This document shows positions 51,260-64,000 of a stretch of 64,000 bases of DNA, in pieces (the first letter of the stretch is position 1; every line of letters starts with the position of its first letter). The stretch spans positions 61,827-125,826 of the forward strand of contig NZ_SMMH01000007.1 of NCBI RefSeq assembly GCF_004634215.1. Reading direction: 5' to 3'. The stretch comes from Deinococcus fonticola. GTDB lineage: Bacteria > Deinococcota > Deinococci > Deinococcales > Deinococcaceae. The notes below the pieces were generated by a model. That model was not told where the DNA came from. It did not search any database and saw only the letters and a list, made by a program, of their open reading frames with translations. Made by a program: the position numbers and the translations under genes.

Positions 51260-53224
51260 TTACCAGGCGAGATCCGGCGCGGTCAGCACCCGGTCGGCGG
51301 GTTGATCGGTGAACAGCTCGTAAGCAATGACATACGTTCCGGGAATCACGCGGCTCAGGACGATGCTGTCCCCTTCGGGCCGCAGGCTCAGGTTGGCGAG
51401 GCTGGGGCCGTCCTTGACGCCCACGGTGCCGCGTGCGGCGGGTGTGCTGCCCCCCACCGGCAGCACGTCCGTGATGCGCACGTTCTCCAGGGTGCTGTCC
51501 ACCGTGAGGGTCAGCGTGACCAGGTAACCGCGCTCCAGCGGCTGAATGTCCTTGCGCAGGCTGGCGCGCGCCCCGCCCTGCACGTTGCGGCTGACGTTCG
51601 CGCCGCCGGGGGCCCGCACGCGGGCCGTGCCGGTGGTTTGCAGGCCCACCGGGTCGAGCAGTGCCTCGGCGGTGTCGGTGCGGCACACGCGCACAGGCGT
51701 TTTCAGGCGCAGCGGCTGTCCGGCGCTGAATTCCCCGTTCAGTTCCAGCGGATAGTCGCTGCTCCAGCCGCTGGGCAGGTTCAGTTTCAGGCGGGCCGGG
51801 AGTTTATAGGTAAAGTCCGTCTTGGCCGTGGCGATGAGCTGGGTCACGTCGCAGGCGTTCAGCAGATCCGGCATGGTGACCAGGGTCACTTCGGTCAGCA
51901 CGCGGTACTCGATGGTGACCCTGCCGGTGGCGTTGTCGGTCACGATGCCTGGCTGGGGCGTCTGGAAGGTGCTGCCGGCAATCGGAACGGGCTGTACCGG
52001 GTACTGACCGGGGGGCAGGGCCAGGGTGGTGGGGGTGGTGAGGGTCTTGCCGTCCACCTGAAAAGGTACGCCGGAAAGCGGAATGCGCTGATTGCCGTAG
52101 AGGGCGACGGCGTCGACCGTCAGCTGCCCCGCGGTGGGGCGGGCCACGAAGCGCAACTTGTTGTACCCCGGCACGTAGCGCACCTCGGTGGGGGACAGGA
52201 TGTTGCCCTTGCCTTCCACGATGCTGCTGCTGACCGGTATCCAGCCGGGCGGCAGGATCGGACGCACCGACGAGTCCCCGACCAGGCCGTACGTCGCGCC
52301 GGGAATGGGGCGGCCCTGCGGGTCGACGATGTCCACCAGCAACTGGTTTTGCAGCTTGATATTCTCTGGCGGGGTGAAGCCCCCGACCACGGCGGTGGTG
52401 GGTTTGTCGCCCAGTCGGAAGGAATAGCGGATGGCGTTGCTGTACTGGCGCGTGGTGGGCAGCACCCGAATAAACACCTGCCACTCGCCGACCATCTCCG
52501 GCGTGATCTTGAAGGAGTCGGTGGCGGTTTTGCCGTTGTCGCTGGTGGTCAGGTTAATGCGCTGCCCGCCAGGCTGCACGACCCACGATTCGGCTTCCCT
52601 GGGGCCGTCCATGTCGTAATTCAGGATGCCCACGGTTTGCCCCACCCACTCGGGCGTCACGCGAATCCTGGCGGCCAGCAGCGCATTTTGCTCGGTGTCG
52701 CGGGCGTTGACGGTGAAGTCGCTGGTTTCCAGCACGAAGGGCGCGGCGGTGCGCAGCGCGAAACTGTTCTTGCCGTCGCCGTTGCTGTTCACCTTCAGGG
52801 TATACGTTCCGGCGGGAAGGCCGCCCGCGTACAGGCTTTCCCAGGTGTGCTCGCGGTTCATGTTGTACTTGCGCTCAATGACCGTGCCGTTCGGGCCCGA
52901 CAGCGTGAACACCGTGTCGAAGGGTTCGTTCTTCTTGTACAGTTCGTCCCCGAAGTACCCCGCGCCCCGGCGGCCATCCACATAATCCGCGAGGCTAAAG
53001 GTCGGCGAGTAGATTTCCAGCCCGATGGGTTTCCCGGCGTCCTGCGCCGACACCTTGATGACGTAAGATTCCACGTCCTGCGGCCACTTTTCGCCCACCG
53101 ACACCAGCGGCAGGATGCCGCCCGTCTGCGCGTGGGCAGCTGGCAGCAGCGAGGAGACGAGGAGCGCCGCGCCCAGCAGCGCGAAACGGTAAAGGAAAGA
53201 CGACGTGTTCACTGGAAAAATCAT
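51260..53224 (-). CDS. large secreted multi-domain beta protein
   Basis: The 654-residue protein has a signal peptide (to about residue 32, ending in AAHAQ). A first domain (about 40-190: [46 protein letters not shown]) resembles pre-peptidase C-terminal-type beta-sandwiches. Several Ig-like segments follow. Residues about 555-620 ([28 protein letters not shown]) resemble a DUF11-type surface repeat. No anchoring motif is visible. The ATG at 53224 is chosen to place the signal peptide at the N-terminus. A surface-layer or envelope role is an inference. Confidence 0.7.
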   Translation of the reverse strand: MIFPVNTSSFLYRFALLGAALLVSSLLPAAHAQTGGILPLVSVGEKWPQDVESYVIKVSAQDAGKPIGLEIYSPTFSLADYVDGRRGAGYFGDELYKKNEPFDTVFTLSGPNGTVIERKYNMNREHTWESLYAGGLPAGTYTLKVNSNGDGKNSFALRTAAPFVLETSDFTVNARDTEQNALLAARIRVTPEWVGQTVGILNYDMDGPREAESWVVQPGGQRINLTTSDNGKTATDSFKITPEMVGEWQVFIRVLPTTRQYSNAIRYSFRLGDKPTTAVVGGFTPPENIKLQNQLLVDIVDPQGRPIPGATYGLVGDSSVRPILPPGWIPVSSSIVEGKGNILSPTEVRYVPGYNKLRFVARPTAGQLTVDAVALYGNQRIPLSGVPFQVDGKTLTTPTTLALPPGQYPVQPVPIAGSTFQTPQPGIVTDNATGRVTIEYRVLTEVTLVTMPDLLNACDVTQLIATAKTDFTYKLPARLKLNLPSGWSSDYPLELNGEFSAGQPLRLKTPVRVCRTDTAEALLDPVGLQTTGTARVRAPGGANVSRNVQGGARASLRKDIQPLERGYLVTLTLTVDSTLENVRITDVLPVGGSTPAARGTVGVKDGPSLANLSLRPEGDSIVLSRVIPGTYVIAYELFTDQPADRVLTAPDLAW

Positions 53225-53381
53225 ACAGGCGCGTTCTGAGATTGGATGATGAATGCCTGGTGCGAACGGCGTGAGAGCCGGACAGGTGGGTTGCCTCTGC
53301 CCAACCGGCATCCCCGGTGCATTTCCCGAACCTGAAGGAAAGACGCCCGCGTTTCAGGGGCGGGGGTATGCTCAGGGCACC

Positions 53382-55007
53382 ATGACGCGTCTCACCGACC
53401 TGCCCGCCTGGCAAGCCCTGCAAGCCCACCACGACGCAGTGAAGGACGTGCACCTGCGCGAGCTGTTCGCCCAGGACGCCCGCCGCGGTGAACGCCTGAG
53501 CGCCGAGGGCGCGGGGCTGTACCTGGATTACAGCAAGCACCGCGTGACCGATGAAACGCTGAGGCTATTGCGGCAACTGGCCCAGGAAACCGGCGTGGCC
53601 CAGAAACGCGATGCCATGTTTGCCGGCGAGCAGATCAACGTCACCGAGGGCCGCGCGGTGCTGCACGTGGCCCTGCGCGCGCCGCGCGACGCCGTCATCA
53701 ATGTGGACGGCAAAAACGTGGTGCCGGAAGTCCACGAGGTGCTGGATCGCATGGCCGCCTTCGCTGAGCAGGTGCGCGGCGGGATATGGCTGGGATACAC
53801 CGGAAAGCCCATCAGGAACATCGTGAACATCGGCATTGGCGGCAGTGACCTGGGCCCCGTGATGGCCTATGAGGCGCTGAAACACTACTCGGATCGGGCC
53901 CTGACCCTGCGTTTCGTGTCGAACGTGGACGCCACCGACCTGCTGGAGAAGGTGCGCGACCTCGACCCCGCCGAGACGCTGTTCATCATCAGTTCCAAGA
54001 CCTTCACCACCCAGGAAACCATGACGAACGCCCACAGCGCCCGCACGTGGCTGCTGAACACGCTGAAGGACGACACGGCGGTCGCCCGGCATTTCGTGGC
54101 AGTGTCCACCAATGCCGCCGAAGTCCAGAAATTCGGCATCGACACCGCCAACATGTTCGGCTTCTGGGACTGGGTGGGCGGGCGCTACAGCATGGACAGC
54201 GCCATTGGCCTGAGCCTGATGCTGGCCGTCGGGCCACAACATTTCCGCGAATTGCTCTCGGGCTTTCACGACATGGACGAGCACTTCCGCAATGCCCCGC
54301 CCGAGCAGAACCTGCCCATGCTGATGGGCCTGATCGGCCTCTGGTACAACAATTTCTTTGACGCCTGCTCCGTCGCCGTTCTTCCCTACGACCAGTACCT
54401 CGCTTACTTCAGCGCGTACCTTCAGCAACTCGATATGGAAAGCAACGGCAAGCACGTCACGCTGGACGGCGAAACGGTGGATTATCAGACTGGGCCGATC
54501 ATCTGGGGCCAGCCCGGCACCAACGGGCAGCACGCCTTTTACCAGCTGATTCACCAGGGCACCAAACTGATCCCGTGCGATTTCATCGGCTTCTGCCAGA
54601 GCCTTAATCCCCTGCCCCCGCACCACGACCTGCTGATGGCCAACGTGTTCGCCCAGACCGAGGCGCTGGCGTTCGGCAAGACGCTGGAACAGGTGCTCGC
54701 GGAAGGCGTGACCCCCGAGCTGGCCCCGCACCGCGTTTTCGAAGGGAACCGCCCCACCAGCACCATCCTGGCCGATAAGCTCACGCCGCGCACCCTCGGC
54801 GCCCTTATTGCCCTGTACGAACACAAGGTCTTCGTGCAGGGGGCGGTGTGGAACATCAACAGCTTCGACCAGTGGGGTGTGGAACTCGGCAAAGTTCTCG
54901 CCAAAAAAATTGCCGCCGAACTGGACAGCCAGGACGAGCCGCAGCTGAGCCACGACTCGTCCACCAACACCCTGATTGAGCGCTACCGCTCACGGCGCAC
55001 CTCCTGA
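53382..55007 (+). CDS. pgi: glucose-6-phosphate isomerase
   Basis: The 541-residue enzyme interconverts glucose-6-phosphate and fructose-6-phosphate. Conserved segments are [31 protein letters not shown] (sugar-phosphate binding), [35 protein letters not shown] (catalytic His/Glu region) and [19 protein letters not shown] with the catalytic Lys. Length fits the long E. coli-like form. The ATG at 53382 is used because similarity starts at [20 protein letters not shown] lies 9 nt upstream. Confidence 0.96.
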   Translation: MTRLTDLPAWQALQAHHDAVKDVHLRELFAQDARRGERLSAEGAGLYLDYSKHRVTDETLRLLRQLAQETGVAQKRDAMFAGEQINVTEGRAVLHVALRAPRDAVINVDGKNVVPEVHEVLDRMAAFAEQVRGGIWLGYTGKPIRNIVNIGIGGSDLGPVMAYEALKHYSDRALTLRFVSNVDATDLLEKVRDLDPAETLFIISSKTFTTQETMTNAHSARTWLLNTLKDDTAVARHFVAVSTNAAEVQKFGIDTANMFGFWDWVGGRYSMDSAIGLSLMLAVGPQHFRELLSGFHDMDEHFRNAPPEQNLPMLMGLIGLWYNNFFDACSVAVLPYDQYLAYFSAYLQQLDMESNGKHVTLDGETVDYQTGPIIWGQPGTNGQHAFYQLIHQGTKLIPCDFIGFCQSLNPLPPHHDLLMANVFAQTEALAFGKTLEQVLAEGVTPELAPHRVFEGNRPTSTILADKLTPRTLGALIALYEHKVFVQGAVWNINSFDQWGVELGKVLAKKIAAELDSQDEPQLSHDSSTNTLIERYRSRRTS

Positions 55008-55386
55008 AACCGGAGTTCTGTCGGGCTTTAGAGCTTCAAACAGGGCAGTGATAAAACCAGGGTGAAGTCGTCGCCCAGGGCTTCTTGTCGCTGGTGAACT
55101 TGACTACTGACTGCAGCTAACTTCGATCCGGCCGTCTGGGCTGAGCCTGTTCAGGAATTCAGAGCCTTGAGCCTCCTGTTCGATTATGTGTTTTCTTAAT
55201 CTTGAAAAATATGACGATGCGTTTTCTGTCTCTGGGACGCCAAGTTCGCGCAGGCGATTCTGCTCTGCGGCTTAATCCTTGGAAGGAGTGTCACCCCCAC
55301 CCTGTGAAGTCACGCTTAAGACACTTATTTTAAGTCGATATGCTCCTTTTTGCTGATGTGATGTCCACGCGGAGTCGGCGCACCCG
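55008..55386. other. intergenic region upstream of the signalling operon
   Basis: A 379-nt gap. A possible promoter is TTAAGA (55316-55321), 17 bp, TATGCT (55339-55344). A 9-codon ORF (MSTRSRRTR) runs from 55361 to a TGA at 55388-55390 that overlaps the hybrid kinase ATG by 4 nt. No repeat of the families noted here and no terminator for pgi is obvious. Confidence 0.4.
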
Positions 55387-60383
<4,997 letters not shown>

Positions 60384-60384
<1 letters not shown>

Positions 60385-61238
60385 TGCCCACCCTGAACAT
60401 GGGCACGCCGCTGCCTGCTCAGGAACCGCTGGAGAGCATCGAACTCTCGTTGCTGCTCGAAGGGGTGTACCGCGTGACCGGGCACGACTTCCGGGGCTAC
60501 GCCAGCGCCACCATTCACCGCCGCGTGATTCACGCCGTGGCCCAGGAAGGCCTGAGCAGCGTCAGCGCCCTGCTGGCCCGGGTCATGCACGACCCCGCGG
60601 CCATGACCCGGCTGCGCGAAACGCTCTCGATCAACGTGACCGAGATGTTCCGCGACCCCAGTTTCTTCCGGGCGCTGCGCGAACAGGTGTTGCCGGTGCT
60701 GCGCACCCACCCCTTTATTCGCATCTGGCACGCGGGCTGCTCTACCGGCGAGGAGGTGTACTCGCTGGCGATTTTGCTGGAGGAAGCTGGCCTGCTGGGC
60801 CGAACGCGCCTGTACGCCACCGACATGCACGTGCCTGCCCTGAACGCTGCCAAACGCGGCATTTATCGCCTGGACAAACTGGAAGGTTACGCCCGCAACT
60901 ACCAGGAAGCCGGCGGCAAAGGCGAATTGAAACAGTACTTCACCACCCAGTACGACCACGCCCTGATTCGCGCCGACCTGCGCCAGCACGTGATCTGGGG
61001 CGAGCACAATCTGGTGACCGACAGTTCCTTCAACGAGTTTCACCTGATCCTGTGCCGCAACGTCCTGATCTACTTTGACAAGCCCCTGCAGGAGCATGTC
61101 AAGACGCTGCTGTGGCAAAGCCTGATGCCGTTCGGCATGCTGGGTCTGGGTCACCACGAAACGCTGGATTTCAGCGCGGTGGCCCCCAAATTCGAGACGC
61201 TGAGCCTCAGTGAGAAACTGTACCGGAGAATCGCCTGA
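60384..61238 (+). CDS. CheR-family protein-glutamate methyltransferase
   Basis: The 284-residue protein has the CheR N-terminal helical domain (to about residue 85), TLSINVTEMFRDPSFFRALREQVLP, the SAM-binding motif IWHAGCSTGEEVYSLAILLEE near residue 112, and NEFHLILCRNVLIYFDKPLQ. CheR methylates glutamates of chemoreceptors, but no receptor, CheB, CheA or CheW gene is present here. It is coupled by 1-nt overlaps to kinases on both sides, so it may modify the HAMP-rich kinase or regulate it otherwise. Confidence 0.93.
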
Positions 61239-62869
61239 TGCCGAACAGCCACCTGCGCAAAGCCAAAATCCTGATTGTGGACGATCAGGACAGCAAACGC
61301 CTGGCGCTGGCGTCGGCGCTGGAAGTGCTGGGTCAGGAAATCGTGATGGTGAGCAGTGGCCGCGAAGCCCTGCGGGCCATTCTGCGTGACGACTTCGCGG
61401 TCATTCTGCTGGACGTGCGGATGCCGGGCATGGACGGCTTCGAGACGGCCGGCCTGATCCGCAGCCGCCAGCAGACCGAGAGCACTCCCATCATCTTCGT
61501 CACCGCGCACGACCGCGCCGAGTCGGACATGCTGGGCGGCTACCACCTGGGCGCGGTGGACTTTATCTTCGCGCCAATTCAGGCGGATGTGCTGCGCGCC
61601 AAGGTCAGCGTGTTCGTCGAGCTGCACCGTAAGACCATGACGGTGCAGGCCCACGAGCGCCGCCTGCGCCAGCTTGAAGCGCGGCAGGCCCAGCACGAAC
61701 TGCAAAAACTGTCCAGCGCCATCGAGCAGTCCGCCGATCCGGTGGTGATCACGAACCGGGACGGTCTGATCGAGTACGTGAACGCCGCCTTCGAGCAGGT
61801 CACCGGGTACCCGCCCGAGGAGGCGATAGGCCAGTCCATCGCCCTGCTGGAGTCGGGTGAACACCCGACCGAGTACCATGACCAGATGTGGGACACCATT
61901 CGCCAGGGCAAGGTCTACCGGGGCGAATTCATCAGCAGACGCAAGGACGGTTCGCTTTACCACGAGGAAAAGACCATCACGCCCATCCGTGACGCCGACG
62001 GCCTGATTACCCACTACGTCAGCACCGGCAAGGACGTGACCGAGCGCAGGCGCATGGAGGAAGAACTGCGCGTGCTGAACGCCTCGCTAGAGCAGCGCGT
62101 CCGCGAACGCACCGCGCAACTCGAGGACGTGAACCACGAGCTGGAAGCCTACGCCTACTCCATCTCGCATGACCTCAGAACGCCGCTGCGCCACATCGGC
62201 AGTTTCGTCGACCTGCTGGGCCGCAACCACCAGGACGACCTGCCCGAAACCGCCCGCCGTTACCTGAAGATCATCCGCGACGGGGCCGGGCAGATGGAGG
62301 CCCTGATCGACGGACTGCTGGACTTCGCCCGCACCGGACGGCACGAAATGCGCGTACAGACCGTCAACCTGTCGGTGCTGCTGCGCGAGGTGATTCATGA
62401 CCTCGACCAGCACCACGCCGGCGCGGGCGTGCAGTGGACGGTGCAGCCCCTCCCGGAGGTGTGCGGCGACCTGATCTCGCTGCGCCAGGTGTTCATGAAC
62501 TTGCTGTCCAACGCCGTGAAGTACTCGCACGGCCAGAGTGACCCGCAGGTCGAAATCTGGGCCACAGACGACGACCAGCAGGTGGTCATCCACGTGCGCG
62601 ACAACGGCGTGGGCTTCAATATGGCGTACTATGACAAGATGTTCCGGGTGTTTCAGCGCCTGCACAACTCGGTGGACTTCGAGGGTCATGGGGTTGGGCT
62701 GGCCCATGTGCGCCGCATCGTGCTGCGCCACGGCGGGCGCGTCTGGGCCGAAAGTCAGGAGGGACAGGGCGCGACCTTCAGTGTCGCTTTGCCGCGCAAA
62801 GTCAGCGCCGCACCCCCCTTGACCTTAAGCGACCCCCCCGAGCACAGTGAAAACACCCAGCACGTCTGA
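61238..62869 (+). CDS. REC-PAS hybrid histidine kinase
   Basis: The 543-residue soluble protein has an N-terminal receiver (about 8-125, ILIVDDQDSKR, LLDVRMPGMDGFE), a PAS domain with PAC (about 155-275, ADPVVITNRDGLIEYVNAAFEQVTGY, ISRRKDGSLYHEEKT), a coiled coil, HisKA with H311 in SISHDLRTPLRH, and a HATPase (about 415-525, GHGVGLAHVRRIV). A kinase with its receiver at the N-terminus suits receiving phosphate from the upstream hybrid kinase. 1-nt overlap with cheR. Last gene of the operon; a hairpin lies downstream at 62917-62948. Confidence 0.93.
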   Translation: MPNSHLRKAKILIVDDQDSKRLALASALEVLGQEIVMVSSGREALRAILRDDFAVILLDVRMPGMDGFETAGLIRSRQQTESTPIIFVTAHDRAESDMLGGYHLGAVDFIFAPIQADVLRAKVSVFVELHRKTMTVQAHERRLRQLEARQAQHELQKLSSAIEQSADPVVITNRDGLIEYVNAAFEQVTGYPPEEAIGQSIALLESGEHPTEYHDQMWDTIRQGKVYRGEFISRRKDGSLYHEEKTITPIRDADGLITHYVSTGKDVTERRRMEEELRVLNASLEQRVRERTAQLEDVNHELEAYAYSISHDLRTPLRHIGSFVDLLGRNHQDDLPETARRYLKIIRDGAGQMEALIDGLLDFARTGRHEMRVQTVNLSVLLREVIHDLDQHHAGAGVQWTVQPLPEVCGDLISLRQVFMNLLSNAVKYSHGQSDPQVEIWATDDDQQVVIHVRDNGVGFNMAYYDKMFRVFQRLHNSVDFEGHGVGLAHVRRIVLRHGGRVWAESQEGQGATFSVALPRKVSAAPPLTLSDPPEHSENTQHV

Positions 62870-62916
62870 ATGCGCGACCCAAGGATCCGGCCTTCCAAAA
62901 GAGAAGATGATTCACG

Positions 62917-62948
62917 GCGATTAGGAGTTGAAGTAAACCCCTAATCGC
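62917..62948. terminator. hairpin downstream of the signalling operon
   Basis: GCGATTAGG (62917-62925) pairs with CCTAATCGC (62940-62948) around a 14-nt loop. There is no T-run after it, so termination is uncertain; it may instead mark an insertion-sequence end. Confidence 0.4.
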
Positions 62949-63017
62949 GGACAGTGGAGCAAGGCATGCCGTCCCGGTCAGGCCGTAGGCTGATCAGCCT
63001 ATGGAGGGAGATAGCCC

Positions 63018-63520
63018 ATGCCCGGATGCACCCACAGCCGCGAATTCAAACTGGACATCCTTGAGCACATCGAGCGCAAGTAGAAAAGTACCGCCCAGGT
63101 GTGCCGTGAACACCAGTTGGCCCCGAGTCTGATTTACCGCTGGCGCAAAGAACTTGAAGTTCGTGGGGGAGCTGCTTTCACCAACGAGACAATGGCTGAC
63201 CAGGCGTGAGAACGGCGTACCGCTGCATTGGAGTGGGATGTGGGGCAACTGGCGCTGGAAAACACTGTGCTGAAAAAGTCGTTGGCGAACTACTGCGCCA
63301 GGAGCGGCGTATACCGAAGTCCTGAAAGGGGCGGACACTGTACCCAGCATGTCCAGAACGGGAACTCCTCTTCAAACCCTTGGAAGAGATCAATTGACAG
63401 GATGACGCCGATCTGGATGAAGCCCGCGAGCATAGTGGGCGGTTCATTGCCCTTTACAACGCCAAATGGCTCCACTCCAGCCTCGGGTATGTGCCCCTGG
63501 CGGAGTTCGCCGCCCATTAG
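63018..63520 (+). pseudogene. decayed IS3-family insertion sequence (orfA and orfB remnants)
   Basis: From ATG 63018 (SD GGAGG upstream) the frame reads MPGCTHSREFKLDILEHIER, stop TAG 63081, then STAQVCREHQLAPSLIYRWRKEL, stop TGA 63207, then a leucine-zipper-like GQLALENTVLKKSLA. This is an IS3-type OrfA helix-turn-helix protein with two stops. Then 63398-63520 encodes only the C-terminal end of OrfB (GRFIALYNAKWLHSSLGYVPLAEF). The integrase core between them is deleted, so the element is inactive. Confidence 0.85.
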
Positions 63521-63670
63521 CATCAAACCCCGCGGTGACTTGACCCTGTTCGCCTTCTTAGGTGCAGTCCAAGTTTGCCTCCTGTGGTGAGGCTTAACTC
63601 CACCGGCACAGAACTTGCATCAATCCCACAGCCTTAGCTTTAAACGGTGGGTAGTGCTCCAGAAAATCCT

Positions 63671-64000
63671 TCAAGCGGCTTTGAGAGACTCAGCCACTTC
63701 CAGAAGCTTAACCCAGGGGTAGCTGTACCCCAAGACCGAATGCGGGCGGACGGTGTTGTACCAGGTGCGGAACTGAGCACATAACGCGCTCAATTCCGCT
63801 TTCTTCTGTGGTTCCTCCCTGAAAATGAACTCGTACTTGAGTGTCCGATTGACCCGCTCCAGAATCCCCATTCCACCCTGCTGGGACACCTTCGCCCTGA
63901 CCCAGATACCCACCTCGCTGCATGCGGCGTTGAACTCATGTGACGTGAAGTCTGAGCCGCCATCAGACATCACGACCAGGGGTTGCTGAATACCGAGCTT
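63671..64000 (-). CDS. transposase with rve (DDE) integrase core, C-terminal part (runs off the right edge)
   Basis: The minus-strand frame is open from the window edge to a stop at 63671, giving 109 residues. It contains VVMSDGGSDFTSHEF with the second catalytic Asp, ERVNRTLKYEF with the catalytic Glu, and the typical end TWYNTVRPHSVLGY. It belongs to the IS3/IS481 type of transposases. The N-terminal half lies outside the window. It is probably a separate insertion next to the decayed element, and no stops interrupt it. Confidence 0.85.
   Translation of the reverse strand, partial: KLGIQQPLVVMSDGGSDFTSHEFNAACSEVGIWVRAKVSQQGGMGILERVNRTLKYEFIFREEPQKKAELSALCAQFRTWYNTVRPHSVLGYSYPWVKLLEVAESLKAA

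Noticed and set aside
51302..53239. Open frame of 645 codons on the plus strand opposite the large secreted protein
   Set aside because: Composition is that of an antisense frame, and the minus strand has a signal peptide and domain pattern.

Overview
The window looks like chromosome of a Deinococcus species. I infer this from the high GC content, from promoter architecture in which a TANNNT -10 box lies 5-7 nt before the start codon (leaderless mRNAs, seen at about 16 genes), from the mix of housekeeping genes, and from small dispersed intergenic repeats of the kind known in that genus. No rRNA, tRNA, CRISPR array, prophage or plasmid gene was found. Species cannot be fixed from the sequence alone.

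Layout. 1-6.8 kb: partial comM, proC, a secreted protein, a glycosyltransferase, a TetR regulator, hpf, a butyrate-kinase-like gene and an EVE-domain gene. 7-11 kb: ilvA behind a probable peptide/attenuator leader, an RlmI-like methyltransferase and mraY. 11.2-16.5 kb: a glycerol module (glpF-glpK, glpD) and a divergent SorC-family regulator; both control regions carry a pair of 14-bp palindromes exactly 21 bp apart. 16.6-21.3 kb: a divergent Ser/Thr kinase, holA, an acyl-CoA dehydrogenase and a HIT protein. 21.3-27.1 kb: a complete branched-chain amino acid ABC importer livKHMGF with a strong promoter and a large hairpin after livK. 27.2-35.1 kb: DUF503, small proteins, a GNAT enzyme, a membrane diguanylate cyclase, proA, proB, a wrecked carboxymuconolactone decarboxylase gene, rsmD and coaD. 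35.6-42.5 kb: topA, small unknown proteins, cupin/marR, dnaG. 42.7-50.5 kb: a membrane-anchored Ser/Thr kinase with NHL-like propeller, a glutaredoxin-like protein, azlCD, a DJ-1/PfpI protein and an FtsX/MacB-type ABC exporter. 50.7-55 kb: a lipoprotein, a large secreted protein and pgi. 55.4-62.9 kb: a three-gene signalling operon (poly-HAMP hybrid kinase with three receivers, CheR, REC-PAS histidine kinase). 62.9-64 kb: a decayed IS3-like element and part of another transposase.

The most notable observations are these. (1) The decarboxylase gene at 33405-34030 was hit by two unrelated small repeats; removing both, plus one 7-bp target duplication, restores an exact 133-codon reading frame. 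(2) The two repeat families involved each have a second copy in the window. (3) There is a glycerol regulon with paired operators and a SorC rather than DeoR regulator. (4) A likely attenuator precedes ilvA. (5) rsmD starts at a TTG overlapping the stop of a five-residue leaderless mini-ORF. (6) CheR is embedded with two histidine kinases and no receptor or CheB. (7) dnaG contains an internal low-GC patch.
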